Below, piece after piece: positions 15,085-24,285 of a DNA stretch of 25,578 nt. Source of the stretch: JAKQHY01 sp034429475 (GTDB lineage: Bacteria > Chloroflexota > Anaerolineae > B4-G1 > SLSP01); NCBI GenBank assembly GCA_034429475.1, contig DAOUGD010000177.1, forward strand, positions 1 to 25,578. Direction: 5' to 3'. The stretch's first letter is position 1, and every line of letters begins with the position of its first letter. The position numbers and the translations under genes are program-made. Under the pieces are notes generated by a model. That model did no database searches and had not been told where the DNA came from. It saw only the letters and a list, made by a program, of their open reading frames with translations.

Positions 15085-18000
15085 ATGAAATGCCCAGCCT
15101 GCGGTTTCATTAACCTGCCCGAAGCGCGCTTTTGTGGTTACTGTGGCGCGCGCCTGGTGCAGGATTGTGGGATTTGCGGGCTGGCAAATCCGCTGGAATA
15201 CCGCTTTTGCCACCGCTGCGGCGCGCCGTTGACGCCGTCCTCATGCGAAGCCGTGGCAGCCCGCGAGCCATTAACGCACGAGGCGCCGAATCCGCCGCTG
15301 ACTACCACGGCGGTGGTTCCCGCGCCCGTCGCCCTGCCCGACCTGACGCCGGTGCCGTCAGAGGCAACGGAAACGGTCACAGTGCCGCCGGCTTTGCAAA
15401 CCATCCTCGAAAGTCGCCTGGAAGGCGAGCGCCGCATTGCAACGATCATTCTGGCCGACGTCAAAAGCTCTACCGATCTCCTGGAACGCCTGGGCACCGA
15501 AGCGTGGGTTGCCATGATGAATCATGTCTTCCAGATCCTGGAGACGGAGATTTACCGATTTGGCGGCAAGGTGGATCAGTTTCGGGGCGACGGGCTGGTG
15601 GCCTTCTTTGGCGCGGCCACGGCCCACGAAGACGACCCGGAGCGCGCGGTGTTAGCAGCACTGGCGATGCAGGAAGCTCTGCGCCCTTATGCCGCCGAAC
15701 TGGCCGCCCAATCCGGCATTGACCTGAGCATGCGCGTGGGCGTCAATACCGGTGAGGTCATCGTCACCAACGTTGGCGACCGGCGCAAGCACAGCGAGGA
15801 CACCGCCATGGGCGAAGCCATTGCCCTAGCGGCCCGGATGGAAGCCGCCGCCGAACCGGGTGGCGTCCTGGTGAGTGAAAACACCTACCGGCTGGCGGCG
15901 GATCACTTCGAGTGGGCGCCCCTGGGCGAAATTATGGTCAAAGGGATCAGCCATCCCATCGCCGTCTACCGCCCGCTGCGGCCGGCCGTGGCTCAGAATG
16001 AGACGTATGGCCTGACGCAGCCCCTTATCGGCCGCGAGGAAGAATTTCAAACGCTCAAAACCAACATCGAATCACTGTACGCAGGTCGCGGAGGCATCGT
16101 CATGCTGACCGGTGAGCGCGGAATGGGGAAGTCGCTGTTGCTGCGGGAAATCTACCGCTATTTCGTGCGCCAGCACGCCCTCTTGACGGAAGCCTGCGAC
16201 CGGGACGACTGTAATATAGAAGCCGCGCGGCGTGAGTTGGCGGCCATCCCCGCCGAGGAGCGGATGCTGCGCGGACGTGCGCGCTCCTACGACCAATCCA
16301 AGCCTTACGCGCTGTGGGTGGATTTGCTGCGCCACTGGCTGGACATCCCCCAAAACGAGGCGAAGGAGATCACCCGCGAGCGGTTGCGCGGGCGCGCTCA
16401 AACCTTGTGGGGTGACCGCATGAACGAATACTATCCCTACCTGGCGGCGCTCCTGGCCCTGCCCGTCGAGGCCCACTATGCCGAACAGATCAACCGGCTG
16501 GACGCCGAAACGCGCCGCCAACAACTGTTCCTGGCAATCCGCGAATGGGTCGAGGCGCTGGCGCGCCAGGGCGCGCTGGTTATCAGTTTCAGCGATATGC
16601 ACTGGGTGGACACCACGTCACTCGATCTGCTGAAGTACTGTCTGGCCGTATGCGACTACGCGCCCGTGCTCTGGTTACTCGTCTTCCGCCCTGAGCACGA
16701 AGCCCCCATCTGGAAATTCCGCTACTACCTGGAAACCGAGTATCCTCACCGTATCACCGCCCTGACGATGCGTCCGTTAGACGAAACCCAGAGTCACGAC
16801 TTCATCGTCCACCTGATCGGGCCGGACGTGCTGCCGGCGGAGGTGGAGGCGCTCATTATTGACAAGGCGGACGGCAATCCGTACTACATCCAGGAATTGA
16901 TCCACGCGCTGATGGCGCAGGGGCGACTGGTCAAAACACCCCCCAATGACACGTGGCATTGGTCCGCCGCCCAACCCGTTACGACGCTGGATTTGCCGGA
17001 CAGTCTGCAAACCCTCCTGCTGGCGCGTATCGATCGCCTGCCGCCCGCCGAGCATCTGGTGCTGCAAATGGCGGCAGTGGTCGGGCCGGTGTTCTGGAGC
17101 AACGTCCTGGAAGTGCTGACCGGCGCCGACCTCGATCTGCATCCCTGTCTGACGACCCTGCTGCGCGCGCAGCTCATCCGCGAGCGCGGGCGCGACGCGG
17201 ACCTGGGCGTCGAATACATCTTCAAATCCCCCTTGATCCGCGAGGCAGCCTACGACAGCCTGCTCAGCCCGCAGCGCACCGCCTACCATCTCAAAATCGC
17301 CGAGTATTTCGAGCAGCGTTTTGGCGAGGACGCGCGGATGCAATATTACGGCACGCTGGCGCACCATTACCATCACGCCGGCACGCCGGATAAGGAACTG
17401 TTCTACACCCTCAGGCAGGCGGAACTGGCGCAGAAAGTCTACGCCAACGCCGAGGCCGGCGAGCATTACACCCGCGCCCTGGCGCTGTTGGATATGCAGG
17501 AGGCGCAATGTGTTGACGACGCCCAATGCCGGACGCTGCGCAAACAGCGGTTCGACGCACTCTATGGGCGCTGTGAGATTTTCAACCTGATGGGCTGCTT
17601 TGCCGCGATGCGGGAGGATGCCCTCGCGCTGGCGCCGTTGGCGCGCCAGTTGGATGACCCGGCCCGCCTCATTGACGCCTTGCTCAAGCAGCCAGGGGCG
17701 GAGGAAGAACACAGCCGCGCCGAAGTGGAGGCGGCTTCTCCGGCAGTCGCCGAGGCGCTGGCTCTCGCGCGGCAGATCGGCGATCGCGGCCGCGAAATCC
17801 AGGCGCTCATCGCCTGCGCCAATCAGAGCCTGGTGCGGGGCGATCCCGCCTGGCAGGATCACGCCGAACTCGCCCTCGCCCTCGCCCGGCAGATCGGCGA
17901 TCAGCGCTACGAGGCCCGCCTGCTCATCGGCCTGGGGCGGCTGTACGCCAGCATTGACCAGCCTGAGCGCGGCATGGAATACCTGGAGGCCGCCGCCGCC

Positions 18001-18945
18001 CTCTCGTTGAGCAAGGCTCTGGATCACATCCCCATGCAGATCAGCCTGTTGGGATCGTTGGGCATCGAAGTCGAGCGCAGCGGCGATTATTACCGGCTCT
18101 TGACCGAATACCAGCAAGAGCAATTGCACCTCAGCCGCGAGATCGGCCACCGTCCGCTGGAAAGCAAAGCCTTGTTGGTCTGCGGCATCACGCAAGGACT
18201 TTACCTGGGCGACTATCAGGGCGGATTGGACTTATTAGAGGAAAGCCGGAGCATCTTTGAGGGCGATCCCAACGAGGTCTATGCCCGCCTGTACATCGCC
18301 CAGATTCAGAGCGACCTGGACATGGCCGCCGAAGCGCAGGCTAACCTAGATATGGTCTATCAAATTGGCGGGGTGCAACACAAACCGGACATCGTGGGCC
18401 AATATTTGACGGAGATCATCCTGGACATCGCGTGGGGGGACACCGATCACTTGCAAGCGGCCCTGGCGTTGTGCGACAAACTAAGCGCCGTCGCCGACGC
18501 CAGCCCGCTCATCTCGCAGCAATACGTTATGGCCGCCGCCGTGAAAGCGACTGCCGCGCACCTGGGACTGGCGAAACTTACGCAGGATTGGGCCGAACGC
18601 GAGGCGGAATACCTGGCCGCGCTCAAAGCGTCCCAAACCGCCTACGATCTATACCAAACTTACGATTATTCCAGGGTAGTGGAATGTGCCGGTGAGGAGG
18701 TGCTTTTCCGACACAGCCAGGCGCTCGCCGCCAACGGTTACGAGGACGAAGCCATCAGATACCTGCGGCGCGCCTACGACGAGATGATCCGCAAATACGC
18801 CCTCATCCCGCCGGACAGCCCCTTCCGCCGCACGTACCTGGACAACATCTCGTTACATCAGGACATTCGCATCGCTTACGCCGCGCGGGTGGGGTCTATT
18901 CTGACCGAGTCGGCGCAATTCCAGACTGTGGCAAAGGCCGGTTAA
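15085..18945 (+). CDS. Zinc-ribbon / class III cyclase-like / AAA ATPase / TPR regulator
   Basis: 1286 aa. A double zinc ribbon (Cys3/6/17/20 and Cys28/31/42/45) is followed by a Pro-rich link and a class III cyclase-like domain (about 115-298). Next comes a STAND-type ATPase (Walker A GERGMGKS 343-350, Walker B region LVISFSDMHWVD) and a long C-terminal TPR-like helical half (about 730-1270). Metal ligands Asp125 (ADVKSS) and Asp169 (RGDG), Thr240 and Arg251 are kept. The ATP-specifying Lys is Gln165, and the transition-state Asn is Ala247 (GEAIALAARM). The cyclase may therefore be weak, altered or regulatory only. Such proteins usually act as cytoplasmic signal-integrating switches. No clear Shine-Dalgarno precedes the ATG. 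The stop overlaps the convergent gene end by 3 to 4 bases. Confidence 0.9.
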   Translation: MKCPACGFINLPEARFCGYCGARLVQDCGICGLANPLEYRFCHRCGAPLTPSSCEAVAAREPLTHEAPNPPLTTTAVVPAPVALPDLTPVPSEATETVTVPPALQTILESRLEGERRIATIILADVKSSTDLLERLGTEAWVAMMNHVFQILETEIYRFGGKVDQFRGDGLVAFFGAATAHEDDPERAVLAALAMQEALRPYAAELAAQSGIDLSMRVGVNTGEVIVTNVGDRRKHSEDTAMGEAIALAARMEAAAEPGGVLVSENTYRLAADHFEWAPLGEIMVKGISHPIAVYRPLRPAVAQNETYGLTQPLIGREEEFQTLKTNIESLYAGRGGIVMLTGERGMGKSLLLREIYRYFVRQHALLTEACDRDDCNIEAARRELAAIPAEERMLRGRARSYDQSKPYALWVDLLRHWLDIPQNEAKEITRERLRGRAQTLWGDRMNEYYPYLAALLALPVEAHYAEQINRLDAETRRQQLFLAIREWVEALARQGALVISFSDMHWVDTTSLDLLKYCLAVCDYAPVLWLLVFRPEHEAPIWKFRYYLETEYPHRITALTMRPLDETQSHDFIVHLIGPDVLPAEVEALIIDKADGNPYYIQELIHALMAQGRLVKTPPNDTWHWSAAQPVTTLDLPDSLQTLLLARIDRLPPAEHLVLQMAAVVGPVFWSNVLEVLTGADLDLHPCLTTLLRAQLIRERGRDADLGVEYIFKSPLIREAAYDSLLSPQRTAYHLKIAEYFEQRFGEDARMQYYGTLAHHYHHAGTPDKELFYTLRQAELAQKVYANAEAGEHYTRALALLDMQEAQCVDDAQCRTLRKQRFDALYGRCEIFNLMGCFAAMREDALALAPLARQLDDPARLIDALLKQPGAEEEHSRAEVEAASPAVAEALALARQIGDRGREIQALIACANQSLVRGDPAWQDHAELALALARQIGDQRYEARLLIGLGRLYASIDQPERGMEYLEAAAALSLSKALDHIPMQISLLGSLGIEVERSGDYYRLLTEYQQEQLHLSREIGHRPLESKALLVCGITQGLYLGDYQGGLDLLEESRSIFEGDPNEVYARLYIAQIQSDLDMAAEAQANLDMVYQIGGVQHKPDIVGQYLTEIILDIAWGDTDHLQAALALCDKLSAVADASPLISQQYVMAAAVKATAAHLGLAKLTQDWAEREAEYLAALKASQTAYDLYQTYDYSRVVECAGEEVLFRHSQALAANGYEDEAIRYLRRAYDEMIRKYALIPPDSPFRRTYLDNISLHQDIRIAYAARVGSILTESAQFQTVAKAG

Positions 18946-19277
18946 TCCTCTTCCATAAACAGCGCCGCCGCCAGCAAGCCCCAGGCGCCCGCCGAGACGA
19001 GCGCGCCACCGATGTTGAGCAACGTCAGCCACAAAGCAATCCGCGACGTTCCAACCGCGCCATCACTCATCAACAGCGGCAGGCGGACGTTGAGAAAGGT
19101 GCCGACCACCGCTTGAAGAAACAGGATGACGACGGCCAGGAGCGTCAGCAACGACTTGCGTGGGTGGCGATCCCAACGCACCACGGCAAGAATCCCCATC
19201 ACCAGCCAGACCAAAACCAACGGCAGGCGCGTCAAAAGATTTGCCAATACAGCAACAATTCCGGGCATTTCACTCAT
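18942..19277 (-). CDS. Small hypothetical membrane protein
   Basis: 111 aa from ATG 19277. The frame opens earlier at 19292, but GGGGAGGT lies at the right distance from 19277 and fixes the start. Four hydrophobic helices are visible (about residues 7-32, 42-62, 78-98, and to the C-terminus), with a basic link WDRHPRKS after the first. Family not recognised. The stop codon overlaps the convergent stop of the giant regulator (TTAA shared), so the two transcripts must overlap in antisense. Confidence 0.72.
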   Translation of the reverse strand: MSEMPGIVAVLANLLTRLPLVLVWLVMGILAVVRWDRHPRKSLLTLLAVVILFLQAVVGTFLNVRLPLLMSDGAVGTSRIALWLTLLNIGGALVSAGAWGLLAAALFMEED

Positions 19278-19296
19278 CTTATACCTCCCCAATAGC

Positions 19297-19352
19297 TCAA
19301 CGGATTTAACGGATTCAACGGATTTTTCCGTTTTATCCGTTAAATCCGTTGA
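19297..19352. repeat. Period-9 repeat hairpin
   Basis: Arms 19297-19322 and 19327-19352 are 26 bases each, match at 24 of 26 positions and are separated by TTTT. The unit is about AACGGATTT. Related to the hairpin at 2506-2565. It lies between the GNAT stop and the next gene on the same strand. Confidence 0.9.
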
Positions 19353-19364
19353 TAAAACACCGCC

Positions 19365-19910
19365 TCAATCTTCCCGTTGGTATTCCGAACGCAGCAACCC
19401 AAATAACAGCATATCATACCGCTGCCCGTCGCGGCACAGGAATTCGCGGAACGTTCCCTCATGCCGGAAGCCGAGCCGCTCAAACAACGCCTGGGATCGC
19501 GCGTTGTAGCTGAAGACGGTGGCCTGCACGCGATACAGGTTCAACTCGCGGAAGGCGAAGTCGAGCGTCAGGCGCGCCGCCTCAGCGCCGTAGCCCTGTC
19601 CCCAACAGGCGCGCTCTCCAATGCCGATGCTGAACCACGCCACCTGATGCGGCCACAGAATCCCGTCCAACTCGATATATCCGATGAGCGCATCGTCCTC
19701 CACCCGCCGGATGGCAAAATAATACCCGTCCGTCGCCTTCTGCGTGGTATTGAACCACTCCTCCAGCCACCCCGGCCCTTTGGGATTGGCAGCCTGCGCG
19801 TCAAACAGCCGCATAAACTCCGCATCCTGAAACCACGGCCGCATCGTCGGCAAATCCTCCGCCGTCAACGCCGTCAAGCGCACCCGCTTGCCTTGCAACA
19901 ACTCCCTCAT
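19365..19910 (-). CDS. GNAT N-acetyltransferase, RimJ/RimL type
   Basis: 181 aa, the normal size. The fold runs from VRLTALTAEDLPTM (10-23) through the beta-strand AWFSIGIGERACWGQGYGAEA (91-111), where W-G-Q-G-Y-G at 103-108 is the acetyl-CoA pyrophosphate loop (Q/R-x-x-G-x-G/A). LNLYRVQATVFSYNARSQALFERLGFRHEGTFRE (123-156) is the typical end of RimJ/RimL-like enzymes, with Asn136 and the ALFERLGF helix. It transfers acetyl from acetyl-CoA to an amine, such as a protein N-terminus, an antibiotic or a small metabolite; the substrate cannot be told. GGAGAA precedes the ATG. Confidence 0.92.
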   Translation of the reverse strand: MRELLQGKRVRLTALTAEDLPTMRPWFQDAEFMRLFDAQAANPKGPGWLEEWFNTTQKATDGYYFAIRRVEDDALIGYIELDGILWPHQVAWFSIGIGERACWGQGYGAEAARLTLDFAFRELNLYRVQATVFSYNARSQALFERLGFRHEGTFREFLCRDGQRYDMLLFGLLRSEYQRED

Positions 19911-19927
19911 CCTTGTTCTCCTTGAAG

Positions 19928-19968
19928 TTCGTAATTCGTAATTCGTAATTCGTAATTCGCCACTCCTA
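19928..19968. repeat. Period-7 repeat (GTAATTC)n
   Basis: About four copies of GTAATTC (19930-19958) followed by CTCCTAT/CTCC units. It lies between the stop codon of the ferric-reductase-like gene and the start of the GNAT gene, and meets the former at its TAG stop (19966-19968). Confidence 0.85.
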
Positions 19969-20562
19969 TCTCCTCTCCCGCTTCCATCGCCGCCGAACGA
20001 AAACGACGAGCAATACTGCCGCCATCGCGCCGGAGACAGCCCGCACGCCCCAGTGCTGGAAATTCGGGCCGATCATCTGCGCGTGAATCGTCCCCAGCCA
20101 GAACGCGAGGTAATTCGCCCAATGGATGAGCTTCCAACGCGGGCCGATGGCCTTGCGCAAGAAGGCCGTCGTCACCGTGAGCACAAACAGCCAGAAGGAG
20201 GGCCGTCCGCCGAGCGCGAAGAATATCCGCACCGAGGAGAAATCGGGCAAGAAAACCGCGATATTCCCGGCGCGCCACGCCACCCCCAGCGCATGCACCA
20301 GCAGCGCCGCCAGCCCGGTGAGGGCGACGGCGTGATGCAGCTTGAGGAAGGGCCGCCCGAAATACCGCGCCAACTCGCGCATGTACTGGGACGACAAGCA
20401 CGTAAGAAACACCGCAATGTAGCCAAGCAGTGCGCCGCCACGAATCACCGCGTCCACCGGCGCATTGAGCACATCCAGCGCCACCGTCGCCCCCACCAAT
20501 ACCAACGTGAAGACAATGCCCAGAATCAAAACCCCACCATGTTGTAACTTCTTACCTGCCAT
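19966..20562 (-). CDS. Ferric-reductase-like transmembrane haem protein
   Basis: 198 aa from ATG 20562, preceded by GGAGG; the frame opens further upstream to 20724, but that part lacks coding character. About six helices are predicted. Two helices each carry a His pair 13 residues apart: His77-His90 (HAVALTGLAALLVH) and His147-His160 (HWANYLAFWLGTIH). This is the bis-haem pattern of the ferric reductase/NOX/YedZ (MsrQ) superfamily. No flavin or NAD domain is attached, as in MsrQ-like members, so electrons must come from or go to another protein. A role in membrane electron transfer is well supported; the partner is not visible here. Confidence 0.85.
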   Translation of the reverse strand: MAGKKLQHGGVLILGIVFTLVLVGATVALDVLNAPVDAVIRGGALLGYIAVFLTCLSSQYMRELARYFGRPFLKLHHAVALTGLAALLVHALGVAWRAGNIAVFLPDFSSVRIFFALGGRPSFWLFVLTVTTAFLRKAIGPRWKLIHWANYLAFWLGTIHAQMIGPNFQHWGVRAVSGAMAAVLLVVFVRRRWKRERR

Positions 20563-20583
20563 GACGCCTCCATCAATATTTAA

Positions 20584-20640
20584 GTTTGTAGTGAGCGCTT
20601 CAGCGCCATGTGCGCGGGCGATCAGTTGCCCACTACGAAC
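20584..20640. repeat. Nested palindrome in the leader of the haem protein gene
   Basis: GTTTGTAGTG (20584-20593) and CACTACGAAC (20631-20640) match at 9 of 10 positions. A small GCGC-TTCA-GCGC stem lies within the loop. The arrangement suggests a mobile palindromic repeat, or a leader structure for the minus-strand gene. Confidence 0.55.
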
Positions 20641-20671
20641 CTGCTTCCTCTTTAGTGCCCGGATTGCAGCT

Positions 20672-20700
20672 ATTATCCCTGGTTTTTCCCGGAATGGCAA
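20672..20700 (-). promoter_or_regulatory. Sigma-70-type promoter for the ferric-reductase-like gene
   Basis: On the minus strand: -35 TTGCCA (20700-20695), a 17-base spacer and -10 GATAAT (20677-20672), each one base from consensus. Transcription would start near 20665, giving a leader of about 100 bases that contains the nested palindrome. Confidence 0.6.
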
Positions 20701-20722
20701 AATTCCCCAAACCCGATGACGC

Positions 20723-22852
20723 ATGATATACTACCCCATTATGGAGATTGTCCCGTCTTTTATTCACTCGGACTTTTTCAAGCGCGCGCGCCTCCCCCTG
20801 GCGCTGCTGCTGGCGACGTTGTGCCTCTACGGGACATTTCGTAGCTGCTCCTTAGACGATTTCGACGCCTACAGCTTCGCCCTCGCCCTGGACAACTTCG
20901 ACCTGGCGCTTCAACAGCCGCAGCCGCCCGGCTTCCCCGTCTACATCGCCCTGGCCCGCGCCCTCCGCGCCCTCACCGGCGACGCCCTCGCCGCCCTCAC
21001 CTGGCTCAGCGCGATCAGCGGCGCGGCGGCAACTTTGCTGGTGTACGCTTTGGCGAATCAACGGATCAGCGGATCAGCGGATCAGCGAGTCAGCGAGTCA
21101 GCAACTCAGCAACTCAGTCCTCAGCACTCAGCACTCAGTCCTCAGTCCTCACTCCTCAGTCCTCAGTCCTCAGTCCTCACTCCTCACTCCTCATCCCTCA
21201 CTCCTCACTCCTCACTCCTCACTCCTCACTCCTCACTCCTCAGCACTTTGCTTTTTGCCCTACTCCCCATGGCCTGGCTCACGGCGGACAAGGCGCTTAG
21301 CGATATGCCGGGCCTCGCGTTGACGCTGCTGGCGCTGGCGCTGCTGCTTGCGGCGGACGCGCGCCCGGCGTGGCTGGCGGCCGGCGGGTTGGCGACCGGA
21401 TTGGCGCTCGGCGTGCGCCCGCAGAACGCGCTGCCGCTGGCGATGCTCGGCTTGCTCTGGCTGTGGGAAGCGGCGCGCGGCCAACGGTCTTTCAAGACTT
21501 TGCTCATCGCGGGCGGGTGCGCCGGGGTAGGCGTCCTGCTCTGGCTCTGGCCGACGGCGCGGGCGGCGGGCGGACTGGCGGAGTACGTCGGCTTCATCCG
21601 CGCGCACGCGAGCCACGTCGGGCAGGCCGACTCATTGGCGGGGATGGGGCTGCCGCTGGGCGAGGCACTCCACGCGCGCGCCCTCGCGTTTGGCGACACG
21701 TTCCTTTCGTACACCCTCGGCGTGGGGGCCTATGCGCGTTGGAGCCTGGGGGAATGGCTGCGCGCCCTCGCGGGCGGTGCGCTCGTGGGCGTGGGGCTGG
21801 CGCGGGCCGATTGGCGGCAGCGGCGGACGTGGGGCTTCGCGCTGTGGACGCTGGCGGTGGCCGCGCAGGTCTTTTTCGTGGAGAACTTGGATCGCCCGCG
21901 CCTGATGCTGCCCATCCTGCCGCCGCTCGTTTTGTTAATTGCGCAAGGATGGGAGCGGATACGTCGTCCGCGTTGGCTAACCCCCGTCGTGACCGCTGCC
22001 GCGTCGTTAGCACTGCTGATGCAGGGCGCGCCGCTCGCCGCGCAACTGGCGACGCTCCCCGCGCCCCCCGCGCAGGCCGCCGCTTACGTGGCCGCGCACT
22101 ATCCGCCGGAGACGACGCTGATCGCCGCCGCCGGCTCGTTCCGCGCCGCGCAGGTGGAACTGCCCGCCTATCGCCTGGCGTACCTCTACGAGTTCAACCC
22201 GCAGGTCGTCGCCGACGCCTTTGCGACGGGCGCGCGCTACGTGGTCATTTTCGACCGCGATCAGTTCCCGGCGGAGGCGGTGGACGTATTGAGCGATGGC
22301 GGGCGGCTGGTGGCATTGGAAGAGCGCACCTTCACGCGCAGCCGCCGCGTCCACACGCAGCACGACCAGGTGCGCGTGCAGGTGCTCACCCCGGCGGACT
22401 TAATTCCGCCGGAAGCGTTGGCCTTGCCGAAGACCGGCTGTGTGGACATCGGCGGCGATGACGGGCGGTATCTGGGGACGGGCTGGTTCCGCCCGGAGGA
22501 TATCGGTGGAGTGCAGGGGCGCTGGGCCGGCGAGACAGTCACGGCAACGCTAAGGCTCTTGCTGCCTCCCGCATCCGCATACACCGTGCGCCTGCGTGCG
22601 CTCGCGTTCTCGCCGGGGCAAACGGTCGCGCTAAACGCAGACGGCGAGACGACTGCGGCAGTCGCGTTACCCCAAAGTTGGAATGAAATCGAAATCGCGC
22701 TGCCCGGCAGGGATGCCAGCGACGTGACGACGCTTTCACTGGTTCACGCTATCGCCCAATCCGCCTTCGACGCCAGCGGCGGCGCGAGTTCCGACACGCG
22801 CCCGCTCACCGCGGCGTATGACTGGGTGTGCGTATTGAGGACTGAGGACTGA
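20723..22852 (+). CDS. GT39-like membrane glycosyltransferase with in-frame repeat insertion
   Basis: 709 aa; ATG 20741 is an alternative start (703 aa). An N-terminal multi-helix membrane part has the lumenal motif LDDFDAYSFAL (44-54) and QPQPPGFPVYIALAR (65-79), as in dolichol/undecaprenyl-phosphate-sugar dependent transferases of the ArnT/PMT type. KALSDMPGLAL (190-200) and GVRPQNALPLA follow. A soluble C-terminal part (about 440-709) ends in beta-rich sequence. The family moves a sugar from a lipid carrier to an acceptor outside the membrane. Residues about 113-173 are low-complexity, first period-8 (RISGSADQ) and then period-7 (LTPHSSL), encoded by tandem DNA repeats. They sit in a loop between two helices. 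The final VLRTED and the stop also come from a repeat element. Confidence 0.85.
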   Translation: MIYYPIMEIVPSFIHSDFFKRARLPLALLLATLCLYGTFRSCSLDDFDAYSFALALDNFDLALQQPQPPGFPVYIALARALRALTGDALAALTWLSAISGAAATLLVYALANQRISGSADQRVSESATQQLSPQHSALSPQSSLLSPQSSVLTPHSSSLTPHSSLLTPHSSLLSTLLFALLPMAWLTADKALSDMPGLALTLLALALLLAADARPAWLAAGGLATGLALGVRPQNALPLAMLGLLWLWEAARGQRSFKTLLIAGGCAGVGVLLWLWPTARAAGGLAEYVGFIRAHASHVGQADSLAGMGLPLGEALHARALAFGDTFLSYTLGVGAYARWSLGEWLRALAGGALVGVGLARADWRQRRTWGFALWTLAVAAQVFFVENLDRPRLMLPILPPLVLLIAQGWERIRRPRWLTPVVTAAASLALLMQGAPLAAQLATLPAPPAQAAAYVAAHYPPETTLIAAAGSFRAAQVELPAYRLAYLYEFNPQVVADAFATGARYVVIFDRDQFPAEAVDVLSDGGRLVALEERTFTRSRRVHTQHDQVRVQVLTPADLIPPEALALPKTGCVDIGGDDGRYLGTGWFRPEDIGGVQGRWAGETVTATLRLLLPPASAYTVRLRALAFSPGQTVALNADGETTAAVALPQSWNEIEIALPGRDASDVTTLSLVHAIAQSAFDASGGASSDTRPLTAAYDWVCVLRTED
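21056..21245 (+). repeat. Composite period-8/period-7 repeat inside a coding sequence
   Basis: CGGATCAG-type octamers (about 21062-21090) grade into CTCAGTC/CTCACTC heptamers (to 21245). Because 7 and 8 are not multiples of 3, all frames are used in turn. This direction contains no stop codon in any frame, whereas the opposite direction has TGA. The insert keeps the host frame open. Confidence 0.92.
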
Positions 22853-22939
22853 GTGCTGAGTTACTGACTCACTGATCCGCTGATCCGCTGATCCGCTGAT
22901 CCGCTGATCCGCAACTCCTCACTCGCAACTCCTCACTCC

Positions 22940-22945
<6 letters not shown>
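22835..22945. repeat. Composite repeat element at convergent gene ends
   Basis: GGACTGA heptamers (22835-22860), then CTGATCCG octamers (about 22871-22912), then CTCCTCA heptamers (22914-22943). The outer heptamers are complementary. The element supplies the last residues and TGA of the GT39-like gene and the TGA (22940-22942) of the ABC ATPase. Confidence 0.88.
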
Positions 22946-24160
<1,215 letters not shown>

Positions 24161-24171
24161 TGTTGTTGTAT

Positions 24172-24283
24172 GTTGGGTAATTAGGAAATCGTTAATCGGT
24201 AATCGGCAATCGGTAATCGGTGAAGAATTGTCTGTTACTCATCACTCATTACTCATTTCTCATTTCCGATTTCCAATTTCCAG
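24172..24283. repeat. Drifting period-7 repeat block between permease and ATPase genes
   Basis: On the minus strand, seven-base units change step by step: GGAAATT, GGAAATC, GGAAATG, AGAAATG, AGTAATG, AGTGATG. A second run of CCGATTA/CCGATTG units follows, ending near 24180. The 125-base gap between the two ABC genes is almost entirely this repeat. Confidence 0.88.
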
Positions 24284-24285
24284 CC

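Noticed and set aside
16777..18195. 472-aa open frame on the minus strand inside the giant regulator
   Set aside because: It is fully antisense to a protein with clear cyclase, ATPase and TPR domains. Its translation is Gln/Val/Arg-rich with no recognisable domain, as expected of a GC-rich shadow frame.
20563..20724. N-terminal extension of the ferric-reductase-like protein
   Set aside because: It crosses a good promoter and a nested palindrome and lacks coding character; GGAGG precedes the ATG at 20562.
21056..21245. CRISPR array
   Set aside because: The repeats are direct, 7 to 8 bases long and without unique spacers; no cas gene is nearby.
21370..22461. 363-aa open frame overlapping the GT39-like gene in another frame
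   Set aside because: Arg/Ala/Gly-rich shadow translation; the other frame has helices and family motifs.
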